Assembly (NCBI GenBank): GCA_902626585.1
Contig: CACOGA010000001.1
Span: forward strand, 124,001-188,000
Direction: 5' to 3'
Origin: an uncultured Bacteroidota bacterium
GTDB lineage: Bacteria > Bacteroidota > Bacteroidia > Flavobacteriales > Flavobacteriaceae
DNA length: 64,000 nt
In this document: piece by piece, positions 53,501 through 61,620 of the stretch
Numbering within the stretch: position 1 is the stretch's first letter
How the letters are laid out: each line of letters starts with the position of its first letter
Notes under the pieces: model-generated
Told to the model about the DNA's origin: nothing
The model's database searches: none
What the model saw: only the letters and a program-made list of their open reading frames with translations
Program-made: the position numbers and the translations under genes

Positions 53501-54650
53501 CCGAATTTGTTAGTTGTGAGCCTGAACCTCCAATTGCCGTTGGATCATAAGCATTATTTGAATTATCAGGATACGAATTTGGAGGAGATAAAACATTTAC
53601 CGAGGATGATATATTTTCTGTTTCACCTAAATCTTGAAAAGCCAAAATATTTCTTACATCCTCTATTTGATTATTTCTATTCGTAACCCAAACCTCGGCT
53701 CTGGTAATTTGAATATTCGAGTTTATGTAAGGATAATTTTCTAATGATTCATCATAATTATTTCGGAAAAAGTGACCCAAAAAAAAGTGTCTGTTTTCAT
53801 CATAGTCTAGTGCTCTAAATTCAAATTCTTGAACTGTTCCTCCACCCTCTGAAACTACAGATCTTGACTCTGATTTTTGTTCAGAAAAAATGGCCTTTAT
53901 TCTTGTTTTGCCAAACTTTAGTTCGGTTTTAACCCCAAAAAGACTTTGAGCACCCGAAATTAAAGAACTATTCAATGGCATACTAACATTACCAACTTCA
54001 ATTTTTTGAATTATATCATCCTCCGTTGGTTCATATTCTAGCTTTAATAAGTTTTGGAAATCAAATGAAGATTGGGTGTCAAAATTTGCATTGACTTGAA
54101 CTCTTGTTCCTACTTTACCAACTAAACTTAATCCAATTCTCTGGTCAAAATCAAATGTTAAATTACTTCTATTTCGGGGGGAGAAAGCAGGATTATCTTG
54201 CTTCGTATATAAAACTCCTAAATCAACTTCTAGTGAACCCTGAGGAACAACTTGAATTGAATTTCCCCCAAATATTGATTCAAATAATTGTGAATTAACA
54301 TAAATCTCAGGGATTAAATTTCTTTGATCCTCCTCGGTTCCGTCTTTTTTACCCTCTGCTGCATCAATTTTAGACTTGTAATAATTTTTTAAATCCTCTT
54401 TGAGTATAAGTTGCTGATACTCCTCGGGGGTTAATATTATCGGGTAGCTTATGTCATATTCTCCAACAGAAACGTTGAAATAATATAAATCACTTGAAGC
54501 ATCGTACTCATAATTTTCTATAAAACTAGATGGATTAGGAATATCAATTTCCCCTAAATCTGGCTGCGCATCTTGAGCGATAATATTGTTAACGTAAAAA
54601 AACGCAGTCAGCGAAAAGAAAAAAAATCTAAGATTCAAACCGAATAGCAT
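47514..54650 (-). CDS. sprA: Type IX secretion translocon protein SprA
   Basis: Giant outer-membrane beta-barrel that is the export channel of the type IX secretion system, needed for gliding adhesins. The 2378-residue precursor (about 2400 in Flavobacterium johnsoniae) starts with a signal peptide (FFFFSLTAFFYVNNIIAQ). The body has repeated barrel strands, for example SLVGKVGTRVQVNANFDTQSSFDFQNLLKLEY and GVKTELKFGKTRIKAIFSEQKSE in the N-terminal region, plug and cap regions in the middle, and the C-terminal strand TTIRAGFTMRYNFGN. It is the largest gene in the window, intact, and lies between ruvA (8 bases upstream) and gcvH (12 bases downstream). Confidence 0.97.
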   Translation of the reverse strand: MLFGLNLRFFFFSLTAFFYVNNIIAQDAQPDLGEIDIPNPSSFIENYEYDASSDLYYFNVSVGEYDISYPIILTPEEYQQLILKEDLKNYYKSKIDAAEGKKDGTEEDQRNLIPEIYVNSQLFESIFGGNSIQVVPQGSLEVDLGVLYTKQDNPAFSPRNRSNLTFDFDQRIGLSLVGKVGTRVQVNANFDTQSSFDFQNLLKLEYEPTEDDIIQKIEVGNVSMPLNSSLISGAQSLFGVKTELKFGKTRIKAIFSEQKSESRSVVSEGGGTVQEFEFRALDYDENRHFFLGHFFRNNYDESLENYPYINSNIQITRAEVWVTNRNNQIEDVRNILAFQDLGETENISSSVNVLSPPNSYPDNSNNAYDPTAIGGSGSQLTNSVRDIASVQNGILVPNVSEGIDYGKLENAQKLRENIDYQIHPQLGYISLTQKLDNDEILAVAFQYTVGDQVFQVGEFANDGVQATEVSFENNNQIVNSNNLILKLLKSTVTSVDQPMWDLMMKNIYNTGAFQLEREDFKLNIFYKESSELNYITPVEGTPFPATNVGIPIQEQPLLSFFNFDRLNYNNDPQTTGDGFFDFVPEITVVQQTGKIIFTKVEPFGEFLFESLRLDFSEDYDGDQNNENDYNLNQKKYVYHTLYNSTKTAAEQAAEKNKFLVKGKYKSSSGGGIPIGAYNVPRGSVTVTAGGRVLVEGVDYTVNYQLGTVQILDAGLQASNIPINVSVENNALFGQQTKRFSGVNIEHQFSNDFIVSGTLLNLHERPLTQKANFGTEPINNTMVGFDGNFSKEIPLLTRLVNKLPTIETEVPSNFSLRGEFAYLLPGAPKGNNFNGEATSYIDDFEGTQNVIDLLAPQSWSISSRPKNLGNIYPEGDEDNNGIQNGFDRALLNWYSIDPIFYSSQRPSDISNEDLSNLYSRRIFIDEIFPQIDLVQGQTTVINSLDLNYYPNLRGPYNMDPSVSDGIIDNINDSWAGITRLINTTDFEQSNVEYLEFWLMDPFLEGNQNSGGKLTFNLGNISEDIIKDGRKQYENGLPEDGDISLLPTTSWGTVVPQNQSLVYAFSSVGDARINQDVGIDGYDDNEEAAVFTAFADLSDPANDNYNYFLNKTGSIFERYMDYNGLDGNSPETISNTDRGSSTFPDVEDINRDNTMNTIDSYFEYELEISPNSLSNLNNPYIIDRKEKNVNLPNGTSELVRWYQFRIPINEPTRSIGGISDFRSIRFMRMYLTEFTQNTIFRFGTLELVRSDWRKYQLSLDEEIDNNNDTTDFSVGIIGIQENEESYVSPPGVEREQFNNNNTIVRQNEQSLVLNVCELEPEDSRGVYKNISVDMRQFNRIRMFLHAEDGASPGFTDGDIIGFVRLGNDLSENYYQIEIPLQESPSGSLNAQSVWPIINEIDLPINALETIKSLSILNGTLGSDQPVFYDVINEDVTDEPVAEFSPLDVGEQRISIKGNPNFGDIRTLMIGVKNPSQDNMDVCAEVWFNELRLSDMDNEGGWAATLAVDTNIADFMNISATARQSTSGFGNIEQGPSERDKVDKKQYDIISNINMGQLFPEKWGLNIPLNYGQGEEYITPEFDQQYRDITLSSRIDQAESQQDKDAILRQSEDYTKRKSINLIGVNKQRTNDEKTPRFYDLENLTFNYSYNEVNHRDYEIENMLDQNVRAGVNYNFNFNTIKLEPLKKKDSIFNSKYLKILKDFNFNLLPSSISINTDYIRQFNKQKFREVDLTQDNIGIQELFRRNYSFDFQLAINYPISENLTLNYNLGNNNIVRNYFIDNQINGMQDPELDVWDKFLDIGDPNRQAQQVAINYDIPLNKIPTFNFIKTSYSYTGDFQWQKGSDLFGNLTLDGQTYDLGNSISNANTHNINSVLDMQKFYRYLGLTKFNRGSDSKAVRGFSQNDGNKKTNPILKSLVDLITTVKRIQINYSENNGTFLPGFLDTPGFIGSFTPTFGYVFGSQKDIRYLAARNGWLTVFPEFNQQFSSTSNTNLTFSANLVPLNDLKIDLTGGRTYAENLTESFNTIDNDNDGLSDLYNPFIQNSIGNFNISTILIKTAFSKSDEFSSEVFETFKSNRLVIARRLAMREGVDFSNPNNFENGDLAGFPLGFGKTSQSVLLPSFLSAYSGVDANKVQLGAFRDIPIPNWSVKYSGFMKMDWFRKNFKRFSISHGYNSMYTINQFRSNLDYVQPDFNLVYTSQNTDVFDQSDNYKNKTLFSNINLMEQFSPLVKIDVEMKNSLKLQTEIRKDRLLSLSFDNNLLTEIQGYEYILGLGYRVKDLQIRSRLGGSRQLIKSDLNMKADFSVRNNKTIVRYLDLDNNQVTSGQTILNLKYSADYAFSQNLTGIFYFDYSFSEYAISTAFPQTTIRAGFTMRYNFGN

Positions 54651-54658
54651 TAAATAAA

Positions 54659-55240
54659 TTAAATATTTTTCAAAGTCTCCTTGATTATTTCCTCTACAGT
54701 AATATCTAAATTATCCTTGATTATTTTATCAACTAATCTTTCTGCAGATTTCTTATTAATACCTAAAACTTCTAAAGCAGATAACGCTTCTTCTCTTGTG
54801 GTATTGTTTGAATCAACAAAAGCTTCATCAATATCATATATTTTTAGTACTTTATCTCTTAATTCAATTATTAATCTTTGAGCAGTTTTGCTTCCAATTC
54901 CTTTGACTGACTGAACTATTGAAACATTATTTGATGATATGGCATCTATAACCTGTTCAGGAGTTAGAGATGAAAGCATTGTTCTAGCTGTGCTAGTACC
55001 GACACCGCTAACAGAAATTAAGAGTCTAAAAATTTCCCTTTCTTTCAAAGTATAAAAGCCATAAAGTGAATGAGAGTCCTCTTTGATTTGAAGATGAGTA
55101 AATAACTTAATGTTTTCTTGATCAGGAATTTGAGAAAATGTAGTTAAAGAAATATTTATCCAATATCCAATTCCGTTGGTCTCAATAACAACATTTGTTG
55201 GGGATTTTTCTGATAATCTTCCTTTGATATGAGTAATCAT
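54659..55240 (-). CDS. ruvA: Holliday junction branch migration protein RuvA
   Basis: Tetramer that holds Holliday junctions for RuvB. The 193 residues show domain I (MITHIKGRLSEKSPTNVVIE, GYWINIS), the first helix-hairpin-helix with LLISVSGVGTSTARTMLS, the second with VKGIGSKTAQRLIIELRDK, and the C-terminal domain III (ALSALEVLGINKKSAERLVDKI). ruvB lies 1 kb away, separated by queG and on the same strand. sprA follows after 8 bases. Confidence 0.96.
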   Translation of the reverse strand: MITHIKGRLSEKSPTNVVIETNGIGYWINISLTTFSQIPDQENIKLFTHLQIKEDSHSLYGFYTLKEREIFRLLISVSGVGTSTARTMLSSLTPEQVIDAISSNNVSIVQSVKGIGSKTAQRLIIELRDKVLKIYDIDEAFVDSNNTTREEALSALEVLGINKKSAERLVDKIIKDNLDITVEEIIKETLKNI

Positions 55241-55305
55241 TTGATATTTACTTATTAAATTATTTGATAAAGCAAATTAGTGTAAATTATCTAAAAAATT
55301 CAGCT

Positions 55306-56244
55306 TTATTTTCTTTTTATAAACTCAATATTTCTTTTGATTCCCTTGAAACCAGCTCTTTTTAAAGGTGAGTTTTTAAATACCTTATTAAAAGTTTCTT
55401 TAGTCATTTCTATCCAATCATTTTTACTAATTGATAAAAATTCATCTTTAGGGTTAAATAATGGCTCATTATGTGATTTTGAAAATTTATTCCATGGGCA
55501 AACGTCCTGACAGGTATCACATCCAAAGACCCAATTATCATATGTATCCTTTGCATAATCTGGAATATTATTTTTTAATTCAATCGTATAATAGGAAATA
55601 CATTTACTTCCGTCAACAATATAGGGTTCAACAATTGCGCCTGTAGGGCAAGCATCAATACATCGAGTACAGGTGCCACAATGATCAGTTGTAATATGAT
55701 CATAATCTAACTCAATATCTACTATAATTTCACACAGAAAAAAAAAAGAACCAACATTCTTTGAAATCAGACTTGAATTTTTTCCAATCCAGCCAAGCCC
55801 ACTCTTTTTTGCCCAGGCTCTCTCTAAAATTGGTGCAGAGTCCACAAAAACTCTTCCGTTAATGTTACCTGTTTTTTCTTTAATAATCTCTAAAAGCCTT
55901 CTCAACTTTTCTTTTAAAACAAAATGATAATCCATTCCATAGGCATATTTTGAGATTTTAAATGAATCGTCTTTTTGTAACTTGTCTGAATAGTAGTTAT
56001 ATGTGAGAGATATTACACTTTTAGCGCCATCGACGATTTTTCTTGGATCAAGTCTCATATCAAAATTTCTCTCCATATAAGACATTTCTCCATTCATATT
56101 ATCATTAAGCCATCTTTCAAGTTTTGGAGCCTCATCCTCCAAAAATTCAGCCTTACTTACTCCACAAGAAATAAACCCTAAATCTTTTGATTGAGATTTA
56201 ACATAATTTGTCAAATCCTCTTTATTTAAGCTAACAGTATTCAT
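55306..56244 (-). CDS. queG: Epoxyqueuosine reductase
   Basis: Cobalamin-dependent iron-sulfur enzyme for the last step of queuosine synthesis in tRNA. The 312 residues have the catalytic acid Asp135 in [15 protein letters not shown], and two [4Fe-4S] cluster motifs: Cys189/192/195/199 ([12 protein letters not shown]) and Cys242/245/249 ([12 protein letters not shown]). The C-terminal HEAT-like extension of longer QueG proteins is missing, as in many Bacteroidota. It starts 8 bases after ruvB. The queuosine-precursor transporter at 15557 belongs to the same pathway. Confidence 0.95.
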   Translation of the reverse strand: MNTVSLNKEDLTNYVKSQSKDLGFISCGVSKAEFLEDEAPKLERWLNDNMNGEMSYMERNFDMRLDPRKIVDGAKSVISLTYNYYSDKLQKDDSFKISKYAYGMDYHFVLKEKLRRLLEIIKEKTGNINGRVFVDSAPILERAWAKKSGLGWIGKNSSLISKNVGSFFFLCEIIVDIELDYDHITTDHCGTCTRCIDACPTGAIVEPYIVDGSKCISYYTIELKNNIPDYAKDTYDNWVFGCDTCQDVCPWNKFSKSHNEPLFNPKDEFLSISKNDWIEMTKETFNKVFKNSPLKRAGFKGIKRNIEFIKRK

Positions 56245-56252
56245 TAAAAAAA

Positions 56253-57275
56253 TTAAAAAAGCCCCTTTTGGGATGATTTTATTTCTCTATTTAAATGTTT
56301 AAAGGCCAATTCAGTTGCTTCACGACCTCTAGGTGTTCTCATTATGAAACCCTGTTGAATTAAAAATGGTTCATAAACTTCTTCAATTGTTTCAGGATTT
56401 TCACTAACTGCAGTGGCCAAAGTGGTTATTCCGACAGGGCCTCCATTAAACTTATCAATAATTGTAGAAAGTATTTTATTATCCATTTCATCAAGTCCGC
56501 TAATATCAACATTTAATGCTTTCAAACTTGATTTAGTAATATTAATTTCAATTTTACCATTACCCTTAATTTGTGCAAAATCTCGCACCCTTCTTAAAAG
56601 AGAGTTAGCTATTCTTGGTGTACCTCTACTTCTGCCAGCTATCTCAATTGCAGCTTCCATTGAGATACTTACGTCTAATATCTTTGCACTCCTTTGAACT
56701 ATGGTTGAGAGTAATTTAGAATCGTAATATTTTAATCTGTTGGTTATACCAAATCTAGCCCGCATTGGAGCTGTAAGTAAACCTGATCTAGTTGTTGCTC
56801 CAACAAGGGTAAAAGGATTTAAATTAATTTCAACAGACCTTGCATTTGGCCCAGACTCTATCATAATATCGATTTTGTAGTCCTCCATTGCTGAGTAAAG
56901 ATACTCTTCCACTATTGGGCTTAATCTGTGAATTTCATCAATAAATAAAACATCTCTTTCTTGAAGATTGGTAAGTAACCCAGCTAAATCAGCAGGTTTA
57001 TCTAATACGGGCCCTGAGGTAACTTTAATTTCGACATCTAATTCTTTTGCTAAAATATTAGCAAGAGTGGTTTTTCCTAGGCCAGGTGGACCATGAAAAA
57101 GGGTGTGATCTAAGGCCTCATTTCTTTGATTTGCAGCCTCAACAAATATTTTAAGATTATTAATTACATGTTCTTGACCTGAAAAATCATCAAAAGAAAT
57201 TGGTCTTAAATTATTTTCAAATTCTCTTTCATTTTCTGAAAGATTTTCTGTGGATGGATCAAGATTTTCGTTCAT
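56253..57275 (-). CDS. ruvB: Holliday junction branch migration ATPase RuvB
   Basis: AAA+ motor that pumps DNA through the RuvA-held junction. The 340 residues contain Walker [10 protein letters not shown] (62-70), Walker [12 protein letters not shown], sensor 1 [12 protein letters not shown], sensor 2 [12 protein letters not shown], and the winged-helix C-terminus with [21 protein letters not shown] perfect -7 box ends only four bases before ATG, so its mRNA is predicted to be leaderless. queG follows after 8 bases. Confidence 0.97.
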   Translation of the reverse strand: MNENLDPSTENLSENEREFENNLRPISFDDFSGQEHVINNLKIFVEAANQRNEALDHTLFHGPPGLGKTTLANILAKELDVEIKVTSGPVLDKPADLAGLLTNLQERDVLFIDEIHRLSPIVEEYLYSAMEDYKIDIMIESGPNARSVEINLNPFTLVGATTRSGLLTAPMRARFGITNRLKYYDSKLLSTIVQRSAKILDVSISMEAAIEIAGRSRGTPRIANSLLRRVRDFAQIKGNGKIEINITKSSLKALNVDISGLDEMDNKILSTIIDKFNGGPVGITTLATAVSENPETIEEVYEPFLIQQGFIMRTPRGREATELAFKHLNREIKSSQKGLF

Positions 57276-57279
57276 ATTA

Positions 57280-57287
57280 CAAAGATA
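57280..57287 (-). promoter_or_regulatory. -7 promoter element of ruvB-queG
   Basis: TATCTTTG on the minus strand is a perfect TAnnTTTG match with only four bases to the ATG at 57275. Its -33 region would lie inside the coxA terminator hairpin just upstream. Confidence 0.6.
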
Positions 57288-57290
57288 AAG

Positions 57291-57320
57291 AAAAAGCCTT
57301 TCTAAATTAGAAAGGCTTTT
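57291..57320 (-). terminator. Terminator of the act-cox operon
   Basis: A 12-bp perfect stem (57292-57303 with 57309-57320), 5-base loop, with a T-rich tail on the minus strand. It stands 22 bases after the coxA stop and ends the actC-actD-actE-actF-coxB-coxA transcript before ruvB. Confidence 0.85.
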
Positions 57321-57342
57321 TCTTTATTATGAAATGTCTTAA

Positions 57343-59127
57343 TTAATATTCTTCCTCACCTTTTCTTAGTGGAATATGCTGAGGGACATAATCTTCCTTA
57401 TACCCAGGCTTACTGTAGTCATAAGGCCATCTGTGAACTTCTGGAATCTTACCTTGCCAATTTCCGTGAATGTGTTTTTGTGAAGCTGTCCACTCCAGTG
57501 TTGTAGACTTCCATGGATTCTGAGGAGCTTTTTTACCATAAAATAGGCTGTACATAAAATTATACAAAAACACTAATTGAACTGCAGCACCTAATATTGC
57601 AAACATTGTGATAATTTGATTGGTATCTGCTAAGTCGTCAAAAAGAGGGAAATTAGAATTAGTATAATACCTTCTTGGCAGTCCAGCCATTCCGATAAAG
57701 TGCATTGGAAAAAATACTCCATATGCTGAAATTGCAGTAACCCAGAAATGTACATATCCAAGATTTTTATTCATCATTTTACCAAATAGCATGGGATACC
57801 AATGATAAATCCCAGCTAACATACCGTAAAGAGCAGAAATTCCCATAACTAAATGAAAATGAGCAACTACAAAGTAAGTATCATGAACATTAATATCGAG
57901 CGCACTATCTCCAAGAATAATTCCCGTTAGTCCTCCTGTGATAAAAGTAGATACAAACCCAATAGCAAATAACATCGGTGGATTGAATTGAATATTTCCT
58001 TTCCATAGAGTTGTGATATAATTAAATGCTTTTACAGCTGACGGAATTGCAATTAGCAAGGTTGTAAAAGTGAAAACAGAGCCTAAAAATGGATTCATTC
58101 CAGTAACAAACATATGATGTCCCCATACAATTGTAGATAAGAATGCGATAGCTAAAATAGAAATAATCATTGCCTTATAACCAAAGATTGGCTTCCTGGC
58201 ATGAGTAGCTATTACTTCCGATGCTATCCCAAGTGCAGGCAATAATACAATATATACTTCGGGGTGACCTAAAAACCAAAACAGATGCTCAAATAAAACA
58301 GGAGAACCGCCTTGATAATGTAAGACTTCACCTTGAATAAAAATATCTGAAAGGAAAAAGGATGTTCCAAAACTTCTATCCATAATTAATAATAAGGCAG
58401 CAGATAGAAGTACAGGAAATGAAATAGTTCCGATAATTGCAGTAACGAAAAAGGCCCAAATTGTTAAGGGCATTCTTGTGAGCGACATGCCTTTAGTTCT
58501 TAAGTTTAGTACCGTGACAATATAATTTAATGAACCCAGTAAAGAGGATGCAATAAAAAATGCCATTGACACTAGCCATAAAGTCATTCCTAGTCCTGAG
58601 CCAGGTTGTGCCATTTCTAAAGCACTTAGTGGTGGATAAATTGTCCATCCTGCTGCTGCAGGTCCTGCCTCAACAAAAATTGAAATAACCATAAGAACAA
58701 CGGAAATAAAAAATATCCAAAAAGCCAACATGTTTAGAAATCCAGAGGCCATATCACGTGCACCTAATTGTAGTGGAATAAGTAGATTACTAAATGTTCC
58801 ACTTAGCCCAGCAGTAAGAACAAAAAACACCATAATAGTTCCATGCATGGTTACAAGTGCTAAATAAATATCAGCATCCATAACTCCTTCAGGTGCCCAC
58901 TTGCCTAACAAGAAATCGAATATTATATTAGGCTGTTCAGGCCATGCAATTTGCATTCTCATCAATATTGACATCAAAATTCCAATAATCCCCATAAAAA
59001 ATACACCTGTAAATAGGTATTGCTTTGCAATCATTTTGTGATCCTGACTAAAAACATATTTAGTTATAAATGTTTCCTTATGGTGATGTGGATGGTGGTC
59101 TTTTTCAAATTCTATATATTCTGCCAT
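57343..59127 (-). CDS. coxA: Cytochrome c oxidase subunit I
   Basis: Catalytic subunit with haem a and the haem a3-CuB centre, reducing oxygen to water and pumping protons. The 594-residue protein (ATG 59127; a TTG upstream is less likely) has twelve helices. HPEVYIVLLP contains the CuB His with the cross-linked Tyr, GHHMFVTGM the CuB His pair, and HDTYFVVAHFHLVMG the haem ligands. The first residues include a His cluster (DHHPHHHKE). It is 4 bases from coxB in the actC-coxA operon and is followed by a strong terminator. Confidence 0.97.
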   Translation of the reverse strand: MAEYIEFEKDHHPHHHKETFITKYVFSQDHKMIAKQYLFTGVFFMGIIGILMSILMRMQIAWPEQPNIIFDFLLGKWAPEGVMDADIYLALVTMHGTIMVFFVLTAGLSGTFSNLLIPLQLGARDMASGFLNMLAFWIFFISVVLMVISIFVEAGPAAAGWTIYPPLSALEMAQPGSGLGMTLWLVSMAFFIASSLLGSLNYIVTVLNLRTKGMSLTRMPLTIWAFFVTAIIGTISFPVLLSAALLLIMDRSFGTSFFLSDIFIQGEVLHYQGGSPVLFEHLFWFLGHPEVYIVLLPALGIASEVIATHARKPIFGYKAMIISILAIAFLSTIVWGHHMFVTGMNPFLGSVFTFTTLLIAIPSAVKAFNYITTLWKGNIQFNPPMLFAIGFVSTFITGGLTGIILGDSALDINVHDTYFVVAHFHLVMGISALYGMLAGIYHWYPMLFGKMMNKNLGYVHFWVTAISAYGVFFPMHFIGMAGLPRRYYTNSNFPLFDDLADTNQIITMFAILGAAVQLVFLYNFMYSLFYGKKAPQNPWKSTTLEWTASQKHIHGNWQGKIPEVHRWPYDYSKPGYKEDYVPQHIPLRKGEEEY

Positions 59128-59131
59128 AATT

Positions 59132-60217
59132 TTAATTTTGAACAATTAAAGAGTTTTTAAATATTGTTTGTTGATTATACCAATCATCAAATTCTTGCTG
59201 GGTCTCAACAATAATTTTCATTTGCATATTATAGTGAGACTTACCACAAATTTTATTACATAAGAGTAAATAATCAAATTCGTATGGGTCCAAGGGCTCT
59301 TCTCCTTTAGCAATTAAGTCTTCACTTTTGTCCTCACGAATATTATTGATATTAATTACTTTATCAATCATCGATGGATTTTGTCTCATCTCTTCGGTCG
59401 TCACTGTGGGAGTAAAAGTAAACTTTGTTACCATGCCGGGAACACAATTCATTTGTGCTCTAAAATGCGGCATGTAAGCTGAGTGGATAACATCTTGAGA
59501 TCTCATGACGAATAAAACTGGTCTGTCAACTGGGAGGTGTAGCTCAGTGGTTATTACATCATCCTCAGCATTTGGATCATTTTCGTCAACTCCTAGTATG
59601 TTGGCCCTATCAATATCAATAAGTCTTACATTTGATTTCCCTAAAACATTATCTTTTCCAGCGTATCTTGCCTTCCAATTAAATTGCTGTGCATATAATT
59701 CAACAACCATAGGATCATTATTTTTTTGCATATTCATTACATCAGACCATGTCAGAAGTCCAAATGTGATAAAGACAGTAAGTACAATTGCTGGAATAGT
59801 GGTCCACAATAGCTCTAATTTATGGTTATCGGTATAAAATAAAGCCTTAGATTTTTTATTCCCTTTGTACTTATAAGCAAAGAAGTAGAGTAGGAATTGG
59901 GTAATAATTTGCACAATAAATATTAATACCAATGTCCAAATCATCAAAGAATCAATTTTTTGTCCATGTTCAGAAGCTGCATTTGAAATCAATGGGAATT
60001 TTCCATAACTCACCAATGAAAAAATTGTAATAGCATAGATGAAAGCCAGAAATGCTAGCATCAATTTTGCTTGAGTTGTATTATCCTTATCACTGGCAAT
60101 TTGAGAATCGTCTATTTTTATACCCGAAAGAGCTCTGGATAAATCAAATATTTTAATCATTTGCCAAATGGCAATAGTTATAAATATTAATATTAGTACG
60201 ATAAATAAGGTTATCAT
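59132..60217 (-). CDS. coxB: Cytochrome c oxidase subunit II
   Basis: Receives electrons from cytochrome c through its CuA centre. The 361-residue protein has an N-terminal helix (about 2-18), two further helices (about 53-73 and 92-116), the aromatic stretch near WTTIPAIVLTVFITFGLLTW, and the CuA motif Cys-x3-Cys-x3-His-x2-Met in LCNKICGKSHYNMQMKI; the upstream His ligand is in DVIHSAYMPHF. An insertion around 180-215 (DENDPNAEDDVITTE) and another near 275-300 make it longer than the usual 250-300. Copper insertion is expected from the SCO1 protein at 41956. Confidence 0.95.
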   Translation of the reverse strand: MITLFIVLILIFITIAIWQMIKIFDLSRALSGIKIDDSQIASDKDNTTQAKLMLAFLAFIYAITIFSLVSYGKFPLISNAASEHGQKIDSLMIWTLVLIFIVQIITQFLLYFFAYKYKGNKKSKALFYTDNHKLELLWTTIPAIVLTVFITFGLLTWSDVMNMQKNNDPMVVELYAQQFNWKARYAGKDNVLGKSNVRLIDIDRANILGVDENDPNAEDDVITTELHLPVDRPVLFVMRSQDVIHSAYMPHFRAQMNCVPGMVTKFTFTPTVTTEEMRQNPSMIDKVININNIREDKSEDLIAKGEEPLDPYEFDYLLLCNKICGKSHYNMQMKIIVETQQEFDDWYNQQTIFKNSLIVQN

Positions 60218-60232
60218 GTTATCTCATTAAAA

Positions 60233-61612
60233 TTAATAATGGAAGTTTTCACTTTCCTTAATCATTGGGTTTCGTTTTGCTAGTAATTCTTCTTTTGATA
60301 ACGAATAAAAAACAAGCAGCAAAAATAAGCCTAAAAATATTAATATGGAACTAAATTCTGCAATTCCAAATCCATATCTATCAATTACTGTAGCCGGCAT
60401 TATCATCATGTAAACATCCATGTAATGTCCAATTAATATTATCACACCTGCCATGATGATAAATATGGGAACTCTCTTATAATCACTATTCATTAATACT
60501 AAAAATGGGAAAATAAAATTCAAACAGAACATAGTAAAGAATGGAATAGGATACATTTCAATTCTTGTCACAAAATATGTGACTTCTTCAGGGATGTTTG
60601 CATACCAAATTAGCATGAACTGAGAAAACCACAAATAAGCCCAAAAAACACTAAATCCGAACATGAATTTTGCTAAATCATGTAAATGACTATCATTTAC
60701 ATAACTCATAAGACCTTTACTGTTTAGATAAATGGTAATTAATGCAATAACTGTTATCCCACTGACAGCCATACTGGCAAAGACATACCATCCAAATAAA
60801 GTACTAAACCAATGAGGATCTACACTCATAATCCAATCCCATGACATCATGGACTCCGTGTACATAAAGAAAACTAGAAATCCTGCAGATATCTGGAAAT
60901 TTCTTTTGAAATTCTTATTATCTTTTGCTTTATCTTGAGCCAAAGAAAGTTTTCTTGAAAAATATCTATATAATGACCAACCGCCAATGTATATTAAACC
61001 CCTGATGATAAAAGAATTCTTATTAAGCCAGCTTTCTTTTCCTTGTATGATTTTGTCATGAGCAACAACCTCTGGATCCATCCAAATAAAAATATGTTTA
61101 TCTCCTATAATTGCAATTATTAAAACAATTAAAGCTCCCGGAAGCAAATAATAAGTGATTGCTTCCATAACCCTAAATAGTACTGGAGACCATCCAGCTT
61201 GTGATGCGTACTGAATAGCATAAAAAGCCAAAACACCTAAAGATATCATCATGAAGAAGAAGGCAGCAACATATAGTGCTGCATATGGACGATTGTGAAT
61301 TTGGTGTAAAACATGTTCTGCATGTTCATCTTCATGTCCGTGAGCATCATGTCCGTGAGCATCGTTCCCGTGAGTCAAAGCGTCTGAATGAGGCTCAAGG
61401 TGATGAACACCTTCATTATGATGTTTTTCATTTTGGTAATTCATTGAATGACTATCACCTGCATGTGAGCCATGATGAGATTCTTCAGCTAAAAGTTGCT
61501 TAACCTCCTCAATTGTTAAATGTGATTTTGAATATGAATAGAACCAGCCTAACGAGCCTAAAATTATTAGAGCCAATGAGAAAACTTTAAATCTGTTTGA
61601 AAAGGTGTACAT
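60233..61612 (-). CDS. actF: Alternative complex III subunit ActF (quinone-binding)
   Basis: Integral membrane subunit of alternative complex III, which oxidises menaquinol and passes electrons to cytochrome c or straight to the oxidase. The 459 residues hold about ten helices with MYTESMMSWDWIMSVDPHWFSTLFGWYVFA (in pieces, about 250-280) as the diagnostic stretch. Between helix 1 and helix 2 is an unusual His-rich loop (about residues 40-105) with HGHDAHGHEDEHAEH, coded by a 15-base tandem repeat. The loop may bind metal. It lies between actE and coxB. Confidence 0.92.
   Translation of the reverse strand: MYTFSNRFKVFSLALIILGSLGWFYSYSKSHLTIEEVKQLLAEESHHGSHAGDSHSMNYQNEKHHNEGVHHLEPHSDALTHGNDAHGHDAHGHEDEHAEHVLHQIHNRPYAALYVAAFFFMMISLGVLAFYAIQYASQAGWSPVLFRVMEAITYYLLPGALIVLIIAIIGDKHIFIWMDPEVVAHDKIIQGKESWLNKNSFIIRGLIYIGGWSLYRYFSRKLSLAQDKAKDNKNFKRNFQISAGFLVFFMYTESMMSWDWIMSVDPHWFSTLFGWYVFASMAVSGITVIALITIYLNSKGLMSYVNDSHLHDLAKFMFGFSVFWAYLWFSQFMLIWYANIPEEVTYFVTRIEMYPIPFFTMFCLNFIFPFLVLMNSDYKRVPIFIIMAGVIILIGHYMDVYMMIMPATVIDRYGFGIAEFSSILIFLGLFLLLVFYSLSKEELLAKRNPMIKESENFHY
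61334..61378 (-). repeat. 15-base tandem repeat coding the His-rich loop of ActF
   Basis: Two identical 15-base units (61334-61348 and 61349-61363) and a degenerate third (to about 61378), in frame, coding His-Gly-His-Asp-Ala units. It is internal to actF and keeps the frame. Confidence 0.75.
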
Positions 61613-61620
61613 ATATAATT

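Noticed and set aside
47600-54600. Several 60-75-codon open frames antisense to sprA
   Set aside because: They have no recognisable domains, no promoter or start context, and are expected as shadows of a 7-kb gene.
61334-61378. Short direct repeats that could suggest a CRISPR or minisatellite array
   Set aside because: The repeats are adjacent without spacers, in frame, and encode His-Gly-His-Asp-Ala units inside actF.
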